DNA of 64,000 nucleotides. It comes from Lophius americanus. Taxonomy: Eukaryota > Chordata > Actinopteri > Lophiiformes > Lophiidae. The stretch is from positions 806,001 to 870,000 of the forward strand of contig JBBDHG010000126.1 of the NCBI GenBank assembly GCA_037951165.1. The letters are read 5' to 3'. Numbering within the stretch: position 1 is the stretch's first letter; every line of letters begins with the position of its first letter. The notes under the pieces are model-generated. The model did no database searches and was not told the origin of the DNA. It saw only the letters and a program-made list of their open reading frames with translations. Shown here in pieces: positions 44,326 to 55,900 of this stretch. Position numbers and translations under genes: made by a program.

Positions 44326-44896
44326 ACACATTGGAAACCTGCTACTCAAGGTCAGAGAGGAATGAAGCCCAGCAGCATTGTGGTCTGGCTGATTTGCAGA
44401 ACCTCCTGTCTTGAGTGAGTGATAAAAGGAAATCACTGACGCTGAGCTCCGGCTACTGACAGCTACAATTATCGCGGCGCTGAGGAGATCCGTGGTTGTG
44501 TTTCAGTAGAGTAAAGGTTAGGTGGGATGGATTGCGCCCGGCTGTCATTTAGTTCATGTTGTACATTCTACTATACCCAAAGATGCTCAGCACCAGCAAC
44601 TAACCCTTCTGGACTTCAATTGTTTTGAGCTGCAGAGCCTCTTTGGATTCCTGGATGTGGATTTATCTTCCGTGAACATGCAACTGGATCCGGTTTGTAC
44701 GGACTGATACGGCGCCATTACACGGACAGCTGAATAGTTACTCTGGTTTTCACCAACCGCTCGTGTGCAACACGCATTCCAGACAGGATTACAGCCGCGT
44801 CACATGAAACAGTGCTGGATACACAAAAACACCAGTGCATTCAGAACCAGCAGCAAGTCCATTGAGAACCAGCTACAAGTTTGGTTCTGTGTCAGG

Positions 44897-46865
44897 ATGT
44901 TCCTCAACACGGTTCTGGTGATTCTGACGGATCTGGCTGCACACTTGCTTGGTAACAAAGTATTCCGGAAGCACTTCCACCTGCTGCTGTCAGCCGCGTT
45001 GATGTTCGGTCCTGCGCTGAGCCTCTGGGTCTCACAGCACAGTGTCTTTGCAAAAAGAAGTCATTTCCTCTACAGGTGAGGCTGCTTCCTGTTTGCTGTC
45101 TGTTCACTCGTCTTCTTGAAACCAGCGGTACTGTTGGGACCGGCCTCCACATGATAGAGCAGGCCTGCACCAGAGACCCGGTTTGTAGTGGTTAGTTCTT
45201 GACTTACTGATAAGATGATGATGATGAGGATGGCTAAACAAAACTCAGAACCTAATTTAAATAAAGATGCTAATGATCAACTAATGATTGAATAAAATAA
45301 ATCAGGAATTAAGTCTGTGGCAGCCAGGATTTAAGGATGCAAGGTCAAAGACCGTCTCTTCCTGATCTAGACACGCCCCTCAGGTCGCACCTGTGGCGTC
45401 TAAGCTGGGGTATGGAGGCTCAGTCCAAGAAGGCAGATAATTATTTTGCCAGTTTTCTCGTGATAACGAGATAATTAACTCATTATCACAAGATGACAAG
45501 CACCGGTATTGCCGTTCCCATGGTTACACTCAAACAAGATCCGGAAGTTCGGCAAAGAGCCAAAATTATGGGGGAAGCGGAGGAAGAAAACAACAAATGG
45601 ACCTAATAATGACCTCAACATACACCGAACCCGAAGACACAGCCATTTAGGTGTAGGCTATTATACTTGTTTGGGTAAACTTTCATCCAACAATGGAACA
45701 TCGCACACATTAACTTCTGGTGTCGCCATGACAACATGTACAGGTTTATAAATAACTCCTTAGTCAATATGAAGTATTATTTGTATTAACGACGTTGATT
45801 AAGGTTTCATTCTGAGTCACATGAGTCTGAATCACTGTAAAATACTGACGTTTGTTTGACTGAGTCAAGACTGAAATGCACAGACTTGTATTCGACCAAA
45901 ACTCTATAATGTTGACTAAATGTAATTCATCTCATGAGAATATTTGACACAAAACAAATGAAAAATAAGCCGACTTGTCTGCTGGTATTAAAAAATAAGT
46001 CACATTGAACTGGAACAGTCTATAGGATGAATTAAATTATATGGAAATCTAAACAGGAGTCTTTACAGGATCTTCTCAGTGGTGTCTTGTTTATAATATA
46101 ATCTTATTTCCTCCATTACTTCCTGCATCCTGCAGTTTACCTCTTTACTTTCAAAGGTGTTCACACATCTCTTCTCCTTCTTCCAGGATGTTCTTGCGCT
46201 CTGGTTGGGGATGGACCTGCGTCTTTGTTGGATCCTTTGTCTTCCTCTTCTCCTTCTCCATCCGTCGCTCCCTCTCTCTCTCCATCCGTCACCTCTCCCG
46301 GCTCGCGGTGGCCGGAGGGCTGTGGTTCGGTTTCTGTAAACTCTTGGACCTTCTGGAGAACACCACAGGAAGCTGCTATGAACCGTTTATCAGCGGAGAA
46401 GGAGTGACCAGCGGTCAGCCTCTGCTGGTGCTCAGAGAGGGGGAGAGTAAGTCTGTGTGCCTCAAAGCAGGGCTGGTGTGGAGGGGCTATGAAGTTTCAG
46501 AGGACGTCTTCCTCCTCTGTCTGTGTTGCCTGCTGGTGGCGGAGGAAACAGCCGTGTTCGGCCCTTACCTGAGCCTGGGCGGGATCTCTGACGCCCCTCT
46601 GAGGATCCTCTTCCTGTTCTGTGTTCTGCTGCTGGGGCTCTGGATCTTTCTGCTCCTCTGTCTCCTGGCCTATTTCCCCCAGTTCCCCACGCAGATACTA
46701 GGGGGCGCGCTGGGATGTTTAAGCTGGAGGGGACTATACCCGGGCTGGTACCGCCAGGGGCCCAGCTGGTGCTGCCCGGGGAGACCTGGAGAGGGACTAC
46801 TCAATACCAAGATCAGATGTACAGAAGAGGAGGATGGGAAAATGAATCAAGTTCACAGCAGTTAA
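44897..46865 (+). CDS. fitm1l: Fat storage-inducing transmembrane protein 1-like (FITM1/FIT1), two exons, catalytic histidines replaced
   Basis: ER multi-pass protein of the FIT family, linked to lipid-droplet formation; FITM1 is the muscle-enriched member. CDS exons are 44897-45075 (donor gtgagg) and 46187-46865 (acceptor ttcttccag). Joined in frame they give 285 aa (human FITM1 about 292). Seen: hydrophobic segments near residues 5-20, 28-48, 68-88, 166-186 and 197-222; the family block WGWTCVFVGSFV; ENTTGSCYEP; WRGYEVS; APLRILFLFCVLLLGLW; ALGCLSWRGLY. Family members have His in 'S(G/S)H' and 'YFH', considered catalytic for acyl-CoA diphosphatase activity. Here these are Asp166 (SED) and Pro224 (YFP). 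I chose ATG 44897 because MFLN aligns with family starts; an in-frame ATG at 44765 would add 44 unlikely residues. The gene lies 23 kb from the myosin gene. Confidence 0.88.
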
Positions 46866-47103
46866 CTGAGGACCGGGTTTAAACTTTGACACAAAAAGAT
46901 GGTTGTGCTGGTAAATCCTGAGGAGGTAGATGTGCTCGCAGAGTGTCAATGTGTTTTTCCTCACCACATACCTAATCCTTCTGCCAGGTTTCAACAAAAC
47001 CCATCAAATAGCTTCTATCATGTAACACGCTCAGCCATCGTAACCATTTAACGACGGTTCATCAAGAAGATTTTGTGTTTTCCTGTTGAAAAAAATCAGA
47101 CTA

Positions 47104-47109
47104 AATAAA
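47104..47109 (+). terminator. Polyadenylation signal AATAAA of the fitm1-like gene
   Basis: AATAAA occurs about 240 bases after the TGA stop region (46863-46865). It is the first canonical signal downstream on this strand, so the transcript probably ends near 47125. Confidence 0.6.
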
Positions 47110-47129
47110 TGACTTTACAGTGGTCTTGT

Positions 47130-49045
47130 GTGATAAAATACTATTCTTAAGAAGACAGGAAAGTAGCATGTCTGACATATAAGAGAGTTGTTGTTTTTTA
47201 TGAAGGGCCTTATTTTTGCATGATGGTTACAATCAGAAAAACTGTGTTCTGAAAGCAACTTAATAGACATTGGTTGCAACATGTTTATCGTTTCCTCCAT
47301 TGTTCAGATGCATTACCACTAATGCAGCGATTAAAACTTCACTAAACTTCCACTGGATCCTGATTTTTCCAACGCTACTCTCATTTCACCCAAATTAAGG
47401 CTGACTCACACAGATGCTCAGGATTTTCTGGCTGTGTTGTGTCGCTTCATTGACTGCTGAGACCATACAGAGGTAAACCAGACTTAACTTAGACAGTTCC
47501 TAGACTCACCGGTGCTTTGACCTAGCATCAGTCTGCTAACATGCTCACTGATGCTAGCAGGTTACTGTGGAGCTAACGTGGCCTGGAACAGTCGGGAATG
47601 GACTGTGAGGGTCTTCCAGCACCTTCAGTAAAACAAAATTAATTGGCAGTTTCTCACTTAAGAAGTTAATTTGCTCATAAGATGCATTTTACCAAGAGTA
47701 CAGGCCACACATGAGTCTCTTGCAAACAGATTGGGTTTGAACACTGTTGATGTGGGCCACTTGATAGAACCTGTTTATAATATGACCCAGTGGCAGCATG
47801 TGTTATCTCAACAGTAAGGGGCCAAGGATTGAGCCCTGGGGGACACAGCGAGACAGAGAGGTCACTTGGGGCATATCATTAACAATGGCAATTGAGAAAG
47901 TCCTATTTGACAAGCAGGATTTTTGGGGGGGGCATATTAAAGCATGCGAGGACAGAATAACATACGTTGATATAACTAAAGAAAAGTCTGACATTGATCA
48001 AATATTTTTCTAAAAACTTGTTTATCCAAAAGTTTGAGCTAATCTAATTAAAATCTTCTATTTCCCAAGAAATAAGTCGTTTTTTTCTTTGTGTGTAACT
48101 GTTTAAGAACATCCTTGACCAAACAATTAGTCATTATATGTTAAATTTATAGGAAGAAAATCAAAAGAAATAATTTTTCCAGTCACTTTTCTCATGGTGA
48201 GGAGATTAAAGGGTTCATGTGTTATTCTTTCATTTTATGTTTTGATGATTTACAGATAGGGTTTAGAGTTATGGTAATGGGTGTCATAATTCATGAAGTA
48301 TGTGTTATGTAATTTACGGTTACTCCAGTTGCCAAATCCTTTAACCCCTGATATGAACCGAGTTTATCATCTTTGTTTAGGTTCTAGCATGCTAACAACG
48401 CTAACTGGTGAACAAAGTACATTCCAGCCGATGATGAAGGGAGTGTTAATACTTACACATGACAAAATTTTAATCATCAAAACATTCCAAGTCTCATTTG
48501 TGAATTCATTTTGTTTATCTCGACGGCACCCAATCATAGAAAAGAAAAGGTGTTGCGCAATAATGAGTAGATCAATATTGCGCTGCTACTTTACACGGAC
48601 CCGACGATTTCCTATGAGCAAGGGCTCGGTGACAATGGCAAGAAAAAAAAATAGTACCTTTTTAAAATACTAAAACCTCGAAACAGTTACATACGTGCCA
48701 GCATTCTGATACTGACGGTCTTCTTACTCTCAGCGGAAAGACTGTCACCACATTTCTACAGCAAACCGATTTAAGAAACTGGACCTGTGCCGTCATCATT
48801 TCACAACAAAATTCCTCAACATCTAATGACCTTCCTCCTAGTCTCACTTGTACTTCTGCGTACCTTCTGCTAAATAGTCTAAATATAAATGATTTAAATG
48901 AAAGGTCGGATTTCATCCGTGGGGCTTGTTCTGTATGAACGGGGCTAAAAAGCAATGTTTGCTTGTTTCAAAATCATGAATGTTTAAATTTCACGTGTGA
49001 AACTTTAACTTTTGACATCCAAGTGACAAAACACGGAGACGGACT
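47130..49045. other. Intergenic stretch between fitm1-like and trnau1ap
   Basis: Contains a LINE RT scrap at 47790-47915. Otherwise it is A/T-rich, with no recognised gene. Confidence 0.55.
47790..47915 (-). pseudogene. LINE reverse-transcriptase scrap
   Basis: The minus strand encodes SRCVPQGSILGPLLL, preceded by SNRTFSIAIVNDMPQVTS. It matches the RT block 'VPQGSILGPLLF' of L2/CR1-like elements. No other RT block is present and stops surround it. Confidence 0.65.
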
Positions 49046-49066
49046 ATTTACCTCCTTGAATTTGTT

Positions 49067-49072
49067 TTTATT
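49067..49072 (-). terminator. Candidate polyadenylation signal of trnau1ap
   Basis: The plus strand tttatt gives AATAAA on the coding strand, about 840 bases after the stop codon (49910-49908). Nearer canonical signals were not seen, so the 3'UTR is long (about 0.85 kb). Confidence 0.45.
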
Positions 49073-49907
49073 TAAAAACCTCTCCAGATAGAAACTATAT
49101 ACAAAACAGCCATCCAACAGCAGAGGGCGAGCGCTCCTTTGACATCCGACGTAGCAAACCAACTGCCAACCTCACACAGTCGACCGACCTTCACGGCGCT
49201 CAGGTGTACCATTTGTCTAATTATATCGAGAGAGAAGAAACACAGCTTTGAGGTGATAGATTACATCTGTGGTTAAGTACTGGGTAAAAAAAACAACGAC
49301 ATCTGTCTGCTGCAACGTTTGCCAAGATCATGGCTATTAAATTAGAAAAATAAAAGAAAACCGAGGAAAATTCCTTCATTTAAAAACTAAGATGACAAAG
49401 ACCACTGGTTTATATGAAGTTCTTCTAGCAATGACCAGACGAGATGAAGTACATGGCAGGGTACTGTTAAGGCAAAGTTTTAACTTTTGTCCTCAGATTA
49501 ACGAGTAAAGTCAGCTCCTGCTGATGTCACGCTTAACGTACATCAACAGAAGTAATTGACAGTAGAGTTTGTTTTTTTCGTCAGCGACATTATAAACAAC
49601 CTAGGAGTTGACACGACATTCAGTTTGCTACAGATTCTGTGGGCCAGCCAAGAGGAGAGAAGGCCAAGATCCCAGTTCCTTAGATGAGAGCTCTTGTGCA
49701 CACTACAGTGGAACAACTTCTTCCATATCACCGACGTGGTAAACATATAAATCATGTGATGGTTGAGAACACTCTACATCTGAATGGACTCTCAGCCTTC
49801 AGTCACAGAAGCAGTGAGGCGATGAACTGATGGCAGATATACGGGGAGTACAAAAGCAGAAAGAAATGCATTAATGGATCGGACAGGATCCGGAAAAGGG
49901 AGCGTTA

Positions 49908-52900
49908 TCAGGAGTCGGATGGGATGGGGGAGTCGACAGAGTCCAGGGGTTCCCAGTGACAGTTCATCAGGGCGTCGTAGAGCTCCTCACTGCGCTGCAT
50001 AAAATCTTTGTTCCACTGCTCCACGTCACACTCAGGGATAGGTTCTGGAAAATAACACAAGGGATTTGTGTATTTCCACTGTTTGGGGTATACAGTACAT
50101 CTGAGCAAGCAACTGACTTTGGTCAAGTCAACAATTCCACAAATCCCGTGAAACACTCCCAACACCTCATTAGCTTTATAAATAATTGATGGCCAGGACT
50201 CATATGTGGCACAAGAAGACCATGAAACTGAGGATTTATCAAGTCACACCTGTGGAGTTTTCAATGCAAAGATACCAGGGTGTTGATTTGTATTCATTCT
50301 GAGTATGTGATAAACATCAACAGTTATGAATTCAAAAACAGGTCACGAGTCTTGTAGGTAGCACCAGTGATATGATGCATTTTAACCGGCAACACCAGGA
50401 TGGCTCTGCTGAAGGGATGACAGGAGTCTAGAAATCGCCATACAGCATATGTGATAAATATTAGAATGGAATCCAAACATACGGACAGAATTAAATTCAG
50501 TGTTCCTCCTTAAGGGGACATTAATATGATTAAAATGCATTTAATTCCTAAAATATAAGAAAGCATCTCTCTACATGAGAGATGTGTCCGTAAAGTTTGG
50601 AGAAAGAGAATAATGAATGGTTCTTGAGTTGTTCCGCAAAAATCCTCATACGGAACAAATCCTGTCTCAGATCATACGGAACAAATCCCACTCAGACTGA
50701 GACAAAATTTAACTTGTTGACAAAAAAAATTTGCAAAAGGCACCACGTCAGTATTTGGTTGTTGTGGGTAGTTTGGTAAAAAATGACTGACGAGTGTTTG
50801 AGAACTGCAGCAGAAACAAAACCAACCACCAGACTGGGCCAAAGTTCATTAACAGCAAAAGGCTGGTGCCTGTTTGTTGTGTGTTGGATGTGTTGTTCCT
50901 AGCTGGAGAGAAAAGAGGCACCATAAAAGGTTTAAAAGGCAAAAAAGGAAAAAGGGGATTCTACCTTCTAAATTGTCCTCTTCTATGGCTCCAGTCTCTT
51001 CCTGGCTCGGCTGGGGAGAGACATCAAACGTTCAGAATCAGATCTGAATCATGAAAACGTCCACGTCACATAAATGACAACAGCGGCTCTCTAGCCAGAA
51101 CATACGTCCACCGAGGCGAAAAGAACCCACACACGTGTGGTAGGTTTTAAAAAGAAAACTTAAGTATCATGGGTGTGAAAGTCTGTCGCTCACTTCAGCA
51201 GCTCCGGTCATGTCTGTGGACGTGGGGGGCATCCCCGCGGGAGGGGGTGGCATCATGTTGCCTGGTGGGGGGTATCCATAGGGCCCGTAGTTGTAGTTGT
51301 AGCCAGAGTTGTAGCCACTGTTATAGGGGCTGTTGTAGCCGCTGTACTGGTCGTAGCCCCCCCACTGAGGGTAGTAACCCTGAGCCCCATTGTTACTACC
51401 GCCATAGTAGCTGGTCTGGGACTGGTTGTAGTTGCCGTAATAATTCTGACCCTGGCCCCCGTGGTAGCTGCTCATCTTCTGGCTGCAACACAAGAAAGAC
51501 AAAAAGCTTCATTAACGTTTACGGAAGGAAAAATTTGGTTCATTTATTTGAATGATCGAGAATCTTTAATATTAATGCAGGCTACGTAGAAATACGGAAA
51601 ATCTGAAAATTGTCTATTAAAATGTCTAAAATGAACTACATGAACTGCAAGATAGGTACAACTAATGAAAACATCAGCGTAGAAAAACAACAACATTAGG
51701 GCTTGAAATTGACTCACGGTGGCACAGACGCACACTAATCTTCAAATTTGCTGTAAAACAAAGATTTTCTAACTTGATTTATTTCCAAAACTACAACAAC
51801 GATCAAGTTGTGTTTGTGCTTCTATGATTCCTCATCGTGTCGGCTGTACATTTATTCTACATCTCGTATATTTCACATATTATTTTCCCCTGTTCCATCA
51901 TTTCTCCTCGTTAGTTTCTCACCTCTTTGCTACGGCAATACTGAGCCTGAGCGGCTTCCCACCCAGCATCGTACCCTGGCACTCCTCGATCGCCTTCTTC
52001 TGCTCGCTCTCCTCCCCAAACTTCACGAAGCCATAACCTCTGCAATTGAAAAAACGGTCACACATACTGTCCGCACAACCACACGCTCCATACTGGGCAT
52101 TTAAAAGCCAGGTATATGAGAAGCAGAATATAATGGGTATTATTATGGTAGAACTGAAACTTGTTGTTTTACTTTTAACATGAGGTAGCATCACTTGAAT
52201 TGTGAGTTGCTCTTGCTTAGCCTATATGGGGAAAACAATAGTTTCAGCATAAGACGATAGGAAAACATTTGTACAGCCTTTGTTCGAAAAAGAGATGAAG
52301 ATGCCCTGGTGGTCAACATCCGTAGCACTCCTATCTAAACAATGACACCAAAGAAACCAGGACACATCTTTATGTTACTGTGCAGTTCTTAGAATTACAT
52401 CAAAATCATCATCATGATAAAAAAAAAAAAACGCCTAGAAAATTAAACATCTGACTTGACAGAGTCAACATTTCTGAGGTCCCATTAGTTTGCCCACCTC
52501 TGAGCTGACATACCTCGAGTATCCATACTGGTCAGTGACCACTTTGGCTCCCTTGCAGGAAAGGTACTTCTTGAAAACTTGGTGCAGTTGGAAGTCGTCC
52601 ACCTCAGAGGCTAAGTCTCCCACAAACACTGAGAACTCTGGCCTGAGGGAAATAAAACCCGTCATCATCTATGCTTCTTTTCCGACCAGTGTAACACAGA
52701 TCTGGTGACATCACATGATTGCATGCGTTAAGATGCTGCATTTCCTATGGACATACAAAACACTATCAAGCAACTCTGCTCAAATACACTAGTACTCCCA
52801 AACACACGTAAATATGGATGTATTACATGCATTTTGTTCACAGTGACAATGCTGTTTTAATTAGAAAACATACATGGGTGGAATCTTTTCAGCAATGTCA

Positions 52901-55900
52901 GCCTGATGTTTGTCAGCAGGATTACTCAAAAACTAATATCCTGTAAACTCACTGAGCGGTCGAGACCTCATTACATTGGTGGTTAAGGAATCAGTATCCA
53001 CTCCAAAATATAATGGGTTCTTCCCTACCGGTGTCATACTCTACCATCACACCGGGTGTCATGAAAATTCATTAAGTAGATTTTTTTTTTGCGTAGTTCT
53101 GCTAACAGCCAGACAAACCATGCATAGAAATCAAGTGAGCTCTTGACAGTGATAAAATAATAATGAAACAAACATCCTCATGTTGAATGTGAGTCACATC
53201 TTACCCTGCTTCTGGTCGTTTTCCATAGGTGGCATAGTTAAGCTTAAATTTTCGGGGCTGCAGGGTGGGAGAGAAAACACACACCTTCAGCCAACATCAT
53301 ACACCAGAGACGTGTAGTAAAGCACTGATATTGCTGGAAATAAAGAGTGGAGTTATTATGGTCGTTATTTAGGTTTACATACCTCCACCACCCAGAACAG
53401 CCTTTAGCCCATTCCTCAGTTAGTTCCTACCAGAGACTCTATTCACCAGCTTCAAACAAAGTACATTCATGTACAAGCAGCCTCTCAGCCACCTTCAGCA
53501 GCGGGTACAGGCCAGTGGACAGCGGAGCCCAGCAGCTTGGCCACATATGGGGCCAAAAGCATTTCAAATTCAACATCAAGCAACTAAAGCTCATCTTCAC
53601 ACACCACATGAGACGAGGAGAAGTCAGTGATTTAAGCTGGAGAAAAAACTTTGTTTGTTTTACATCTTTAGACCCTTAAAGATGCCATATTATGCTTATT
53701 GGTGCCTCAATTGCTTTTGATGCTTGTCAAATGTCTGCAGAGTTAAATAGCCCACTCCAAAGGAAGTTACCACCTCCTGCAGACGACATAGCTCCTGAAC
53801 TCCCTGTCACCTATTTACACATAACCCGGTGGGTTTGCACGGACCCCTTGGGGTAGAATAAGCATTTGGGAATAGCCGATCGCAAAGGTAACTGAATCAT
53901 GTAAACGGTTGTAAAGGAATACTTCCTGGTCTGCGTGTCGTAGCTAACGCATGTAGGAAACCACAGCAGACAAACTCCCAAAGAATGAAGTGGGAAAGGT
54001 GGAACTAATAAATCCTGCAAACAAAATGTCAGGAGCCATGATAGACCAATGTGGTAAACTGCTGGTAAATCTGCTTTTAACGTTAATTAACGTTAATTAT
54101 CTCTCCCTCTCGTACCTCCAGTGGGAGTTAAGTCGGCATTATTATCAAGCTGTTCCTTCATTAAAAGCATCACAATAGCAGCAAAAATGCCCTAACAGGC
54201 CAGACATAACAGTGGCCCATCTTCTGATTAAAACATCATATACTGGTCGCTTTGGCACCTGTTACACAGCTGTTCTAAATGAATGCGTCAGCGCATGTAA
54301 ACACCAGCTCCTATTTGATCACTACTAGTGTAAAGAGTTAATTTTGAATGAAGAGTGAAGAAAAGTGTCCATGTAAACCCTACTTCTGTCAGTATGTAAA
54401 ATCTGCACCCGATGAACAGTTTAGCAATCCCCTCATGCCAAGATGCGTAACGTACAAAAGGAAGGATCCAGCAAAACAAACCAATTTTTCTGTTATTGAC
54501 ACCAAAAACCAACCCCAAGTCATCTTTTGTATCTATTGGATTATATTTGCGACAGAAATGTCCCCACAAAGACTGGAAAGCCAGAGTGAATGTGCATTTT
54601 CTATTTTCCATAATGGTTCAAGCTCAAGGGGTGGATGAATACCATCTGCCCCTGACTCCACTTCAAATAATGAAGACGGATGTTGGAGGTTAGTCTATAG
54701 AACTTAGCATGTTGTGCAGCTGATGGTGCCCACATCTACAGTAATATCCACAGGGTGGTTAGGAATGTGTGAAAAAGAAAGTACTAAACTGCATGAATTC
54801 TATTCCTTGGAAAGAATGTGTGGTATTTATTAACACGGAGCAGCTGACTAGGTCAAACACAAAGCTAAATGTTGAACAGTGAGGCAGAGGCTAATGTGGA
54901 TAAGCTTCCTGCTCTTGCATGAACAGTGATAACCTTAGAATGTTCTAATCTTCCATTTAGAAGCGTGGCTAGACACGGTAATTGTGATTTATGTGGTTGA
55001 TTTGGAAACTGGTCGGGCAGCGCATACTAAGGCATGTTGGGGCCGATCAATCAGAGCAGACTGAACGTATTGACACGAGAGTTTCGGACAGTTGGGTGAA
55101 CAGAAGTGCCGCAGCAATACTGTGTGAAAGAATTGTTTGTGCAAATTTATTCTAGAAAACCTGGTGAATAAAAACAGTCAACGAAACTTGAGGATGAGCA
55201 TAATATGGCTTCTTTAAGTCAGCTTACTGTCACTGCAGTCAATACAGAAAATGCATGATCTTTACTAGAATCTGTAACTTGTATTTACAATAGGTTCCTA
55301 GAATGAAAGTTTAAATTCACTGGAATAGCACAGTGGTGATTGTGAAAGTAAAACCTGACTTGGCACATTAAACCAATGTCTTCTTCACAAGAATATGGTG
55401 ATTACTCAGAAACATCCAATAATATTGAGCAACAATCATAAACAAAAAAAGGGATAAAAAAGGGACCAAGAATAGTTGAGCTCCACCATCCACAGTCGAA
55501 ACAATTAAACATTTCTTGGTATAATAGCATGATACTGGGACTGAGAATCAAATATATATTGCAGTAAAAGCTTTATTAAAAATATGTCTTGAGTATTTTT
55601 GAAAAGACGCCATAGGACTGACCGGATTCGATCCAGGAACCAGTTTTCCGTTCAGTCTTTGGACACAGCGGTCAACACTTCCTTCATCTGCCAGCTCCAC
55701 AAAACAGTATCCCGCTGAGCCACTGCACAAGAGGACGGAAACGTCAACAACAAATGGAATATAAATGTCAGAATCCATGTGGACATCAAACCAGCTGTCG
55801 TATTTTGGTTAAAGGGCGAGACAGGCTAGTCTTGATCAACAATTGCATTTTAGAACTTTAAGCAGTTCTAAAATGACATGAGTTGTACACATGCGGCAGA

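Noticed and set aside
47798..48013. Plus-strand frame beginning MCYLNSKGPRIEPWG
   Set aside because: It is the antisense of the LINE 'VPQGSILGP' block, a frequent false gene call.
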